This document shows, piece after piece, positions 9,099 to 16,833 of a stretch of DNA of 64,000 nt. The notes beneath the pieces were generated by a model. It made no database searches and was not told where the DNA came from. It saw only the letters and a program-made list of their open reading frames with translations. The stretch is taken from contig JAFYCS010000076.1 of assembly GCA_017539565.1 (NCBI GenBank), positions 1 through 64,000 of the forward strand, given 5' to 3'. This DNA comes from Lachnospiraceae bacterium. GTDB lineage: Bacteria > Bacillota > Clostridia > Lachnospirales > Lachnospiraceae. Within the stretch, counting starts at the first letter, position 1, and the number at the start of each line of letters is the position of its first letter. The translations under genes and the position numbers were made by a program.

Positions 9099-10916
9099 TC
9101 ATATACTTACGAATATCTCTCTGCCTATACGCTTCTCCTGAAGCCTGCCCCTGCTCTGCACCAGTATGGTGTGATCCTTATACCTCATCGCAAATAACAG
9201 CGGCAGCTTAAGACACAGCCTGTCAGTCTCACATCGTTCCTGCAGCCGCGAATTCAGGCGTATCATAAATGCTTTGCCCTTTTCGGAATGAATGCTCAGC
9301 TTGCACAGCCGCTTCCGGCTGCCGTCGGGCCTGATGGTATCAACCTCCGCCATAGCCAGCAGATATACCATTCCGGCATATATCGCCAGAACACTGCCTA
9401 TACCTCCTACCGTCATAGCTCCCGCTTTTGCCACTTTCTTAAGTGCCGGTACCGTTGCCTCAGGTTCCGTACCGCCTTTGACACCTGCGCCTGTGTTCCC
9501 TGTCGGCTCCGGAGCTGTTTCCTGCGTTTCAAAGCCTGCGGTTTCCTGCTCCGGCTCTTCTTCCGGTATCAGTGGCTGGTCCGGGCTCTGTTCAACCGGT
9601 TCTTCTGCCCCGGACTGCCATGCATTATCTCCGGTCATCTCCTCCGTGACACGGGCTTCCTCCTGACCGGCGTTCTTATTCACCGTTTTCTTTCTTCCGC
9701 TTCCGTTACCGCCGGATGCTCTGTTTCCGCCGGCCGCATTTTCGCTGGCAGAATTCCCGCTCACACTGTTCCCGCTGATGCTTCCGTTACCTGACGCGGC
9801 ATTTTCACTTACCGCACCGTCACCGCCTTCATCTCCACTTCCCGAACCTTCCTCATCGCCGGCCGGAGTTTCATCCTCCTGCTCTTCATCCGACGGCCTC
9901 TCTTCTTCCACTTCCGGTACCGGTCCACCCCCGTCTCCCGGTTTATTTTCTTTTTTCTTTACTTTTTCCCCAGGTCCTTCTGCCGGTTCCTCTTCAGATT
10001 CCCCTTCCTGTTCTTCTCCGGGCTCTTCCTCAGGCTTCTCCTCCTGCTCTTCCCCGGGCTCTTCTTCAGGCTTCTCTTCCTGTTCTTCCCCGAGTTCTTC
10101 CTCAGGCTTCTCTTCCCGTTCTTCCCCGGGCTCTTCCTCAGGTTTTTCTTCCTGTTCTTCTCCGGGTTCTTCTTCAGGCTTTTCTTCCTGTTCTTCTCCG
10201 GGCTCTTCTTCAGGCTTCTCCTCCTGCTCTTCCCCGGGCTCTTCTTCTCCGGGTTCTTCTTCGGGTCCCTCTTCAGGTTCCTCTTCGTATTTTTCTTCTG
10301 TTACGGTGTATGACAGAGATTCCTGAAACCATTCATCCAGGATCTTATCATGATAATTGAGAACGGCACTGTATGTCCCGCTGCGGACAGCCAGGATCTC
10401 ATTCACACCATAAGCGGATGCCGCCGCTGTGTCCAAGTTGAGGTCATCCCCCGCTTCATCCCATCCGGTGTCATTCCCCGCTACATTCCATCTGATGTCG
10501 AAATCATCAATAACATCCGAAATATCACTCAGGCCTGCTATCAGCACCGGAGCATCCCCGGAAGTGGTACTTCTTATGAAAAATGTACCTATGCTGCGGA
10601 CGCTACAGGTCAGTTCGCTGACATTTTCACCGAAATGGATCTCTGCAGGCATACCTTTCCATGTAAACCCGCATTTCGTGCATACATTGTATTGATTGTT
10701 TTGGTCATCCCGTGAGGAAACCACCTCCCCTCCACAGGGATGGTACACTTCCTCATAACAGACAGAACCATGCTCATGATAGAGCGTACGACTTATCGTT
10801 TCCCCTGTCCGTTCCGGGTCGGCGGCCCCGGCAGGCAGCGGATAACACATGCCCTGCATCAGCACGCATACGATAAGCGCAAGACTGCAGATTTTGTTGA
10901 TCTTGATTTTCTTCAC
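9099..10916 (-). CDS. Repeat-rich acidic exported membrane protein, GTG start
   Basis: 605 residues from a GTG at 10916, chosen because AAAGGAGG lies 7 bases upstream and it opens a clear signal peptide (SLALIVCVLMQGMCYPLPAGA). An extracellular part of about 190 residues has two CxxC/CGG-type cysteine sites (HPCGGE, CTKCGFTW). It is followed by about seven near-identical 12-residue repeats of the type PEEEPGEEQEEK (roughly 10000-10260). Then come a Gly/Ser/Asn-rich segment, a more Glu/Pro-rich part, one membrane helix (GGIGSVLAIYAGMVYLLAM) and a basic cytoplasmic tail of about 85 residues. No LPxTG motif was seen, so anchoring is by the helix. It looks like a surface stalk. Function not recognised. 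Monocistronic, with its own terminator. Confidence 0.75.
   Translation of the reverse strand: MKKIKINKICSLALIVCVLMQGMCYPLPAGAADPERTGETISRTLYHEHGSVCYEEVYHPCGGEVVSSRDDQNNQYNVCTKCGFTWKGMPAEIHFGENVSELTCSVRSIGTFFIRSTTSGDAPVLIAGLSDISDVIDDFDIRWNVAGNDTGWDEAGDDLNLDTAAASAYGVNEILAVRSGTYSAVLNYHDKILDEWFQESLSYTVTEEKYEEEPEEGPEEEPGEEEPGEEQEEKPEEEPGEEQEEKPEEEPGEEQEEKPEEEPGEEREEKPEEELGEEQEEKPEEEPGEEQEEKPEEEPGEEQEGESEEEPAEGPGEKVKKKENKPGDGGGPVPEVEEERPSDEEQEDETPAGDEEGSGSGDEGGDGAVSENAASGNGSISGNSVSGNSASENAAGGNRASGGNGSGRKKTVNKNAGQEEARVTEEMTGDNAWQSGAEEPVEQSPDQPLIPEEEPEQETAGFETQETAPEPTGNTGAGVKGGTEPEATVPALKKVAKAGAMTVGGIGSVLAIYAGMVYLLAMAEVDTIRPDGSRKRLCKLSIHSEKGKAFMIRLNSRLQERCETDRLCLKLPLLFAMRYKDHTILVQSRGRLQEKRIGREIFVSI
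10000..10260 (-). repeat. In-frame 36-bp tandem repeats coding Glu/Pro-rich 12-mers
   Basis: About seven copies of a 36-base unit inside the surface protein gene, each coding PEEEPGEEQEEK or a one-to-two residue variant (GEEREEK, EEELGEE). Synonymous differences between copies show they are not all recent. Such tracts change copy number by slippage. Boundaries are approximate. Confidence 0.85.
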
Positions 10917-11046
10917 AACATATCCTCCTTTTACGTTGATGATGGAGGATAGTCGGTCAGGCATTCCACCGATATGTATATGGTGCCTATTTGTGTGAAA
11001 CGGAGTATACCTCAAATTCCGTTCCCTGTCCATACCCGCAGGACAG

Positions 11047-11076
11047 ATTTTAGCAGTTTCCTAAAATCCCTGTAAA
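11047..11076 (-). promoter_or_regulatory. Candidate promoter for the acidic surface protein gene
   Basis: Minus strand -35 TTTACA (11071-11076), 18-base spacer, -10 TAAAAT (11047-11052). It would give a leader of about 125 bases before the GTG start. Confidence 0.45.
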
Positions 11077-11327
11077 TACTGCATTTTACTCTTACGTAAA
11101 CCTGACCGTTATTATACAGCAAGTGGACAATACGGTTTCTTTCATGCCTCCTGACGTCTTGAAACCGGCATACGGCCAGGTCTTATTGCCACGGGTTTAT
11201 CGCCTGTTTTTCTTTCCTTTACATCCGGATTGACCTTAAAAGATTGTATTTGACTAAAGGCTTATCCGGCAATTTATATTTTGTTAATAATCTGTCATAT
11301 CAGTTTATCTTATCAGTAATAATTACA

Positions 11328-11758
11328 TTACATAAATTAATTATCTTGATACGGTCCGGTATCCATACAGCAGGAGCCTCAGAATTATTCTCTCCTAAAT
11401 ACGGGATCATTCTGCCGTTTCCGTATACATAAAATATAATCCATGAACTTATGTTATCTTCTTTCCCGCTTATTGTATTTACATAAATCAGTATCCATCA
11501 TTTATATATCGTTTACATAAAACTCAGCATTTTTCACAGGTCTACATAAGTTACAGAAATTGTATTTTTCATACTTACGTCAACCTTCCTGCGTTGCTGC
11601 TATCCCCTATAAATATTGCATATGAATCTTTGTCTAACCTTGATTATATTATAATTGGTTAACATTTTCCGTTTAGTCTCTCTTTCTGTTTTAATATACT
11701 GTAAACACCTCATAGGATCAAGTCTACATAACACATTTCAGCTCTATGATTTACATAA
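11328..11758 (+). repeat. Cluster of TTTACATAA-like sites
   Basis: Nine-base sites close to TTTACATAA, all in the same orientation: 11327-11335 (ATTACATAA), 11424-11433 (TATACATAAA), 11478-11486, 11512-11520, 11541-11549 (TCTACATAA), 11723-11731 (TCTACATAA) and 11750-11758. Related TTACGT cores occur at 11092 and 11575. Four sites between 11478 and 11583 are 29-34 bases apart, about three helical turns. Candidate repeated binding sites; no protein can be assigned. Confidence 0.5.
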
Positions 11759-11798
11759 TCATCATTTTTACACCGGTAAAACCGGCTCAAAAATCACT

Positions 11799-11821
11799 AA
11801 AAAAGAGGCCCGCAGGCCTCT
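11799..11821 (-). terminator. Rho-independent terminator after clpX
   Basis: Minus strand AGAGGCC-TGCG-GGCCTCT followed by TTTTTT, starting 24 bases past the clpX stop codon. Confidence 0.9.
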
Positions 11822-11844
11822 AAAAAAATCATACCGGTTCTGGA

Positions 11845-13356
11845 TCACAGGGTCCTGAGTTCTATCTTGGGACCGCCGGTCTTCTCAAGATACTCCCGGG
11901 TGATGGTAACAGTACCGATATTTTTATCCTTGGGGATCTCATACATGATATCGACCATATATTCATCCAGGATGGAACGCAGCGCTCTGGCCCCCGTCTC
12001 CTTTTTCAAGGCTTTCTCTGCGATCAGCTCCAGCGCGTCATCGGAAAACTCCAGCTTCACTTCATCCAGTTCCAGCAGCTTCTGGTACTGCTTAAGTATT
12101 GCATTCTTGGGCTCCTTTAAGATCCTCAGCATCATATCCTTATCCAGGCCTTCCAGAGCGAATACCATCGGCAGTCTTCCTACGAATTCGGGGATCATGC
12201 CAAACTTCCTTATATCCTCTGTCTCTACCTCTTTAAGGATTGTAAGGTCCTTCTCTTCGGGATTCTTTACCTCCCCATGGAAACCTATCATGCTGGTCCT
12301 GTTAAGTCTTCTCTTGATGATCTCTTCAAGTCCCGGGAACGCACCTCCGCAGATAAACAGTATATTTCGTGTGTTCATCGTGGTGGTAGGCACCATAGCA
12401 TTCTTCGATGACGCTCCTACCGGAACTTCTATATCTGCACCTTCAAGCAGCTTGAGCAGCCCCTGCTGTACAGATTCTCCGCTTACATCCCTGGAATTCG
12501 TATTCTGCTTCTTGGCTATCTTGTCGATCTCATCGATATAGACTATACCCTGCTCTGCCTTATCCACATCATTGTCCGCAGCTGCCAGCAGTTTGCTCAG
12601 TACGCTTTCTATATCATCGCCTATATATCCGGCCTCTGTCAGGGTGGTCGCATCGGTAACCGCCAGCGGTACCTTAAGTATACGTGCCAGGGTCCTTACC
12701 AGATAAGTTTTACCGCATCCCGTAGGTCCCAGCATCAGCATATTGGATTTTTCGATCTCTATCTCATCCATGGTATGTGTAGCCACTCTTTTATAATGGT
12801 TATACACAGACACGCTCATGACCTTTTTGGCACGCTCCTGTCCCACCACATATTCGTCCAGCATTTCTTTGATCTTGTGAGGTGCAGGAATATCTTTCAG
12901 TTCCAACAGGGGTTTATACTCCCCTTTGTTTCTCTTTTTAACCTTAGGCTTTCCACCAAATCCGAGGTCAAACGGGAGTCCCGTCAGATCGATAAAATTC
13001 ACCTTAGGCCCCTGCTGTGATGTTTTTTTATTCTCGTCTTTTTCATCTTCCGACGGTTTTAAATCTTCATTTAACTTCTTGGGCGTTCCATCTTCACTCT
13101 GGCTATTTGCATTTGCTAAATCAACATTTGTTTTTTCGCCCTGATTTCCCGGTGTACCATACATCCCCATCACTTTGCTCCAGTCTATGGCCCCGGCTCC
13201 GTTCATATTTCCCATCTGGGACTCAATCATATCCGCCGTCCTGTCCATACAGTCGGCACAAAGATACATATTCATAGGCAGCCTCATAAGCTTGCCGGCA
13301 ACACTCTCCGGCCTGTGGCAGACGCTGCACACTTTTTCATAAGCATCCTGGTCCAT
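11845..13356 (-). CDS. clpX: ClpX ATP-dependent unfoldase with zinc-binding domain
   Basis: 503 residues. N-terminal zinc-binding domain with Cys10, Cys13, Cys33 and Cys36. A long, polar, low-complexity linker (about 80 residues more than usual) leads to the AAA+ core: Walker A GPTGCGKT near residue 210, Walker B IVYIDEIDK, pore-1 GYIG, IGF loop (SMIGFHG), EFVGRLP arginine finger and sensor-2 TGARALRS. ClpX unfolds substrates and feeds ClpP. Family members are usually about 420 residues and sit beside clpP; this one has no clpP in the window and lies downstream of htrA, so it may be an extra copy. AAGGAGG precedes the ATG, and a dispersed hairpin repeat sits in its leader. Confidence 0.93.
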   Translation of the reverse strand: MDQDAYEKVCSVCHRPESVAGKLMRLPMNMYLCADCMDRTADMIESQMGNMNGAGAIDWSKVMGMYGTPGNQGEKTNVDLANANSQSEDGTPKKLNEDLKPSEDEKDENKKTSQQGPKVNFIDLTGLPFDLGFGGKPKVKKRNKGEYKPLLELKDIPAPHKIKEMLDEYVVGQERAKKVMSVSVYNHYKRVATHTMDEIEIEKSNMLMLGPTGCGKTYLVRTLARILKVPLAVTDATTLTEAGYIGDDIESVLSKLLAAADNDVDKAEQGIVYIDEIDKIAKKQNTNSRDVSGESVQQGLLKLLEGADIEVPVGASSKNAMVPTTTMNTRNILFICGGAFPGLEEIIKRRLNRTSMIGFHGEVKNPEEKDLTILKEVETEDIRKFGMIPEFVGRLPMVFALEGLDKDMMLRILKEPKNAILKQYQKLLELDEVKLEFSDDALELIAEKALKKETGARALRSILDEYMVDIMYEIPKDKNIGTVTITREYLEKTGGPKIELRTL

Positions 13357-13378
13357 ATAATACCTCCTTGATAAATAA

Positions 13379-13403
13379 CTTCTTCGCTCCGCTCAGAATG
13401 ACA
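13379..13403 (-). repeat. Dispersed leader hairpin repeat, copy 3
   Basis: Minus strand GTCATTCTGAGCGGAGCGAA then GAAG, the same element as at 2923 with an ATTCT/AGAAG outer arm, so a base change in one arm is roughly matched in the other. It lies 22 bases upstream of the clpX ATG, same orientation. Confidence 0.8.
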
Positions 13404-13415
13404 CTACTATATCAC

Positions 13416-13453
13416 AAAAGTGCCTGTCTGTATATCCCTATACAGGCAGGCAC
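13416..13453 (-). terminator. Rho-independent terminator after htrA
   Basis: Minus strand GTGCCTG.CTGTATA pairs with TATACAG.CAGGCAC (one mismatch, loop GGGA) and is followed by TTTT. It begins 38 bases past the htrA stop codon. Confidence 0.85.
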
Positions 13454-13491
13454 CCGTTACCCTATCGAAAAGTTTGCTATGCTTCGTTTTA

Positions 13492-14949
13492 TCAGTTTGT
13501 TCTTCCCAGTACGCTCTTATCGCCAAGAGTTATGGTCAGTGTCATCTCCTTGTAACTGTTGCCTGAAGGCCTCATGATCTCTACTTCGATCTCATCACCG
13601 GCACTGTAGTACATAAGCATTCTCTGCAGGCCTTCCATAGACGTTACACTCTCACCGTCAAATGCTGTTATAAAATCCCCCTTCTGTAATCCGCCCTGAT
13701 CAGCTGCAGAACCATCGTTTACATTGGCTACATACACGCCTTCGGGATATCCGTATAACATCATCTCCTGCTGTGTCAGGGTTGCTCCTGTTATTCCAAG
13801 GAATCCTCTATCATCCTCATCTACCAGGGTGCGGGTAGTCTTCTGCATAAGTTCCTCGATTATAGGCTTTGCTGCCGAAATGGGGATCGCATAACCCATA
13901 CCTTCTACCGAAGTACCGCCGATCTTGTTGGAGTTGATACCTATTACCTCTCCGTTGATATTAAGGAGGGCACCGCCTGAATTACCCGGGTTGATAGCCG
14001 CATCTGTCTGGATAAAGGTACCTTTAGTATTCTCCATTTCCATTTCACGGTTTACTGCGCTTATAACACCGGTTGTAACCGACTGGCCATATCCAAGAGC
14101 ATTACCTATAGCTATGGCAGGCTCACCAACCTTCAGTGACTCAGAATCGCCCATAGCTGCTATCTTAATATTACCGATGGTAGAATCACTTATATCCTCA
14201 AGTCTTACTGCTATGACTGCCAGGTCTCTTGAAGAATCGCTTCCTTTTATCAGTGCCTCTGCCTCACTGCCGTCTGCAAATGCTACCGAAAGACTGTCAT
14301 TGTCTGCCACAACGTGGTAATTGGTCACTATCAGCAGCTCTTCGTCATTCGATCCCATTATGATACCTGAACCGCTGGATTCACTGGGAACTGTGTAATA
14401 ATAATAATTATATGAACCCTTGTTGGTTATCGATACTATCGAAGGCATTACCTTTTCAACAACCTTGGTAACATCTGTTACCACAGTAGAAGCAACCGTT
14501 GTAGATGAAGGTATGCTGGCAACCTGCTCAAGCTCGCTGCTCTTCTTCTCATTGCTCTCTTTAACGGCCGTATAGCTGTTTCTTCCGGTCTGTGTGGCTG
14601 CTACCGTGCTGCTCTGGCTCTGGGTAGTGATCCCAAGCAGCCTGCTGCCCTGCTGAACCGCCAGGAAACCGCCTCCCGCGCATATTCCGAAGATGATACC
14701 TATCACTGCCCCGAGGCAGATCTTTCCGAAGGTGCTCATCGGCTTTTTCTTTTTAGCTGTCGTATCAACGCTTACATTACCGTATGTCATGCCGCTCCCG
14801 TATACCCCGTTGTAATACTCCGGATGGGACTGTGCATATGTCCCCTGGCTGCGGTAGTTAACTCTGTAAGTGCCGTCATTTCCCACTACATTATTGTTGT
14901 CAGTACCTTCTGTTGCATTTCCTGTTGTGTTTGTGTACTCATCATACAT
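13492..14949 (-). CDS. htrA: HtrA/DegP-type trypsin-like serine protease (S1C) with PDZ domain
   Basis: 485 residues from the ATG at 14949 (MYDEYTNTTGN), which has AGGA close upstream; a longer in-frame start at 14979 is less likely. A Tyr/Asn/Gly-rich cytoplasmic stretch is followed by one membrane helix (ICLGAVIGIIFGICAGGGFL) and an extracytoplasmic protease domain. The catalytic triad is visible: His in TNYHVV, Asp in SSRDLAVIAV and Ser in NPGNSGGALL. One PDZ domain closes the protein. It degrades or refolds damaged exported proteins. Monocistronic, with its own terminator; divergent from the SulP gene. Confidence 0.95.
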   Translation of the reverse strand: MYDEYTNTTGNATEGTDNNNVVGNDGTYRVNYRSQGTYAQSHPEYYNGVYGSGMTYGNVSVDTTAKKKKPMSTFGKICLGAVIGIIFGICAGGGFLAVQQGSRLLGITTQSQSSTVAATQTGRNSYTAVKESNEKKSSELEQVASIPSSTTVASTVVTDVTKVVEKVMPSIVSITNKGSYNYYYYTVPSESSGSGIIMGSNDEELLIVTNYHVVADNDSLSVAFADGSEAEALIKGSDSSRDLAVIAVRLEDISDSTIGNIKIAAMGDSESLKVGEPAIAIGNALGYGQSVTTGVISAVNREMEMENTKGTFIQTDAAINPGNSGGALLNINGEVIGINSNKIGGTSVEGMGYAIPISAAKPIIEELMQKTTRTLVDEDDRGFLGITGATLTQQEMMLYGYPEGVYVANVNDGSAADQGGLQKGDFITAFDGESVTSMEGLQRMLMYYSAGDEIEVEIMRPSGNSYKEMTLTITLGDKSVLGRTN

Positions 14950-15075
14950 GATCCTGCACTTCCTTTCTGTTTTTATCATCTCAAAGCTTTGATCTTTTTT
15001 CTTCCTTTTATGGTCCTAATTCTAGAACCGTTTTGTGATAAAAATGTGTTCATTCTGTTCAAAAAATGTTAATTC

Positions 15076-15104
15076 TTGACATTTCATCCATAAAGGTATA
15101 TAAA
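15076..15104 (+). promoter_or_regulatory. Promoter of the SulP transporter gene
   Basis: -35 TTGACA (15076-15081), 17-base spacer, -10 TATAAA (15099-15104). A near-consensus sigma-A promoter 61 bases upstream of the ATG at 15166. Confidence 0.8.
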
Positions 15105-15165
15105 CCTGTATGTTGTGTCAAAAACAGGTAAATCTGCGATCATATAAATATGAAAGGAAACCGAC

Positions 15166-16821
15166 ATGCATAAAGACAAGATCAAACCGATGCTTTTCAG
15201 CACCATGAAGCACTATAACGGAAAGCAGTTCTTAACCGATGTTATAAGCGGTATAATCGTGGCCATTATCGCCCTGCCGCTCTCCATAGCCCTGGCTCTG
15301 GCCTCGGGAGTACGCCCCGAAGAAGGTCTTTATACAGCGATAGTTGCCGGATTCATCATATCCTTCCTGGGCGGCAGCCGTGTACAGATAGCCGGCCCCA
15401 CAGCAGCATTCGCCACCATCGTAGCAGGCATTGTCGCAAAGAACGGCATGGACGGCCTTATGCTGGCCACTATCATCGCAGGTGTTCTTCTTATATTAAT
15501 GGGTATCCTTCGTCTGGGCGGACTTATCAAGTTCATCCCTTATACCATAACCACAGGCTTTACTTCCGGTATAGCAGTAACGATACTTATAGGCCAGCTC
15601 AAAGACTTCTTCGGCCTCACCTATCCCGAGGGTACAGTGACCATAGAGACCATGGATAAAGTAAAAGCAGTCGGCTTTAATATAAACACCCTTAATCCCT
15701 ATGCCCTGCTCGTAGGCGGTGTCTGCCTGCTGATACTCATCATATGGCCTAAGATCAGCGAAAAGATCCCCGGCTCACTCATAGCCGTTATCGCAGGTAT
15801 CCTGATGGTCAAATTCTTAAATCTTCCCGTGAACACTATAGGCGACCTTTATACCATAAGCAATAAGCTGCCTTCGTTCCACCTTCCCGTATTCAGTTTT
15901 GCCGCTCTCAAAGAAGTTGCTTCCGACGGCTTTACCATTGCGATACTCGCAGCCATCGAATCACTCTTATCCTGCGTGGTGGCAGACAGTATGATAAACT
16001 CCCACCACCGTTCAAATATGGAGCTCATAGCCCAGGGCTTCGGCAATATAGGTTCTGCATTCTTCGGCGGCATCCCCGCAACCGGCGCTATCGCCCGTAC
16101 CGCTGCCAATATCAAGAACGGCGGCCGCACACCTGTTGCCGGTATCGTACATTCTATCGTCCTTGTACTGGTCCTGGTGGTACTTATGCCTTATGCTGCT
16201 CTTATCCCCATGCCTACTATAGCGGCAATACTGTTCATGGTAGCTTATAATATGTGTCAGTGGCGTACCTTCGTACATCTTTGCAAAACCGCTCCGAAGA
16301 GTGATATCATCGTGCTGGTATCCACCTTTGTACTTACCGTGGTATTCGATCTGGTCATCGCCATAGAGATAGGTATGGGACTTGCCCTGATCCTGTTTAT
16401 GAAGCGCATGAGTGAAGAGACCCAGGTCAAAGGCTGGAAATCCTACGATCCTGAAGAGGACCCCGACGGAATGAACTTAAAGCCTATCCCGAAGCATGTA
16501 CGTGTATATGAAATATCAGGCCCCATGTTCTTCGGCGCCGTAGACAGGATAGTATCCATAGATTACAGTGAAAACACAAAAGTCATCATCCTTCGTATGC
16601 GTGGCGTTCCCGCACTGGACGCCACCGCAATGCATGCTATCGAAGAACTGCATGCCCGCTGCAAAGCTAACGGCATCACAATGGTATTCTCCCATGTTAA
16701 TACCCAGCCCATGCATACCATGGAAAAGAGCGGCTTCATAAAAAAAGCAGGAGCGGAAAACTTCCGCCCCCACATCGACGACGCAATAGCACGTGCCGCA
16801 GAACTGGCAGCCTCAAAGTAG
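15166..16821 (+). CDS. SulP family inorganic anion transporter with STAS domain
   Basis: 551 residues, the only long plus-strand gene in the left half. The first 420 residues carry the SulP membrane domain (AIIALPLSIALALASG, FLGGSRVQIAGPTAAF, GNIGSAFFGGIPATGAIARTAAN). The last 110 residues form a cytoplasmic STAS domain (RVYEISGPMFFGAVDRI, LDATAMHAIEELH). The family moves sulfate, bicarbonate or other anions by ion coupling; this member cannot be assigned more closely. AAAGGAA precedes the ATG. It converges on the DHH phosphoesterase gene with only 5 bases between the stop codons. Confidence 0.93.
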   Translation: MHKDKIKPMLFSTMKHYNGKQFLTDVISGIIVAIIALPLSIALALASGVRPEEGLYTAIVAGFIISFLGGSRVQIAGPTAAFATIVAGIVAKNGMDGLMLATIIAGVLLILMGILRLGGLIKFIPYTITTGFTSGIAVTILIGQLKDFFGLTYPEGTVTIETMDKVKAVGFNINTLNPYALLVGGVCLLILIIWPKISEKIPGSLIAVIAGILMVKFLNLPVNTIGDLYTISNKLPSFHLPVFSFAALKEVASDGFTIAILAAIESLLSCVVADSMINSHHRSNMELIAQGFGNIGSAFFGGIPATGAIARTAANIKNGGRTPVAGIVHSIVLVLVLVVLMPYAALIPMPTIAAILFMVAYNMCQWRTFVHLCKTAPKSDIIVLVSTFVLTVVFDLVIAIEIGMGLALILFMKRMSEETQVKGWKSYDPEEDPDGMNLKPIPKHVRVYEISGPMFFGAVDRIVSIDYSENTKVIILRMRGVPALDATAMHAIEELHARCKANGITMVFSHVNTQPMHTMEKSGFIKKAGAENFRPHIDDAIARAAELAASK

Positions 16822-16833
16822 GCTGCCTACTTT
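16815..16833. terminator. Shared palindrome at two convergent gene ends
   Basis: AAAGTAGGCTGCCTACTTT is a perfect inverted repeat (9-base arms). It contains the final Lys codon and TAG stop of both convergent genes, SulP (plus) and DHH (minus). A short T tract follows on each side. It probably works as a bidirectional terminator. Confidence 0.6.

Larger units (their letters stand above)
10917..11844. other. 928-bp gene-free region between clpX and the surface protein gene
   Basis: No open frame here has a credible ribosome site or protein-like composition. It holds a candidate promoter for the surface protein gene (11047-11076), a cluster of TTTACATAA-like sites (11328-11758) in very AT-rich sequence, and the clpX terminator (11799-11821). 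It is the longest non-coding stretch in the window. Confidence 0.7.

Noticed and set aside
9778-10326. Ser/Gly/Pro-rich plus-strand frame of 182 residues
   Set aside because: Antisense shadow of the Glu/Pro repeat tract of the surface protein gene.
11328-11758. CRISPR array
   Set aside because: Repeats are only 8-10 bases, unevenly spaced, with no long identical repeat or cas genes.
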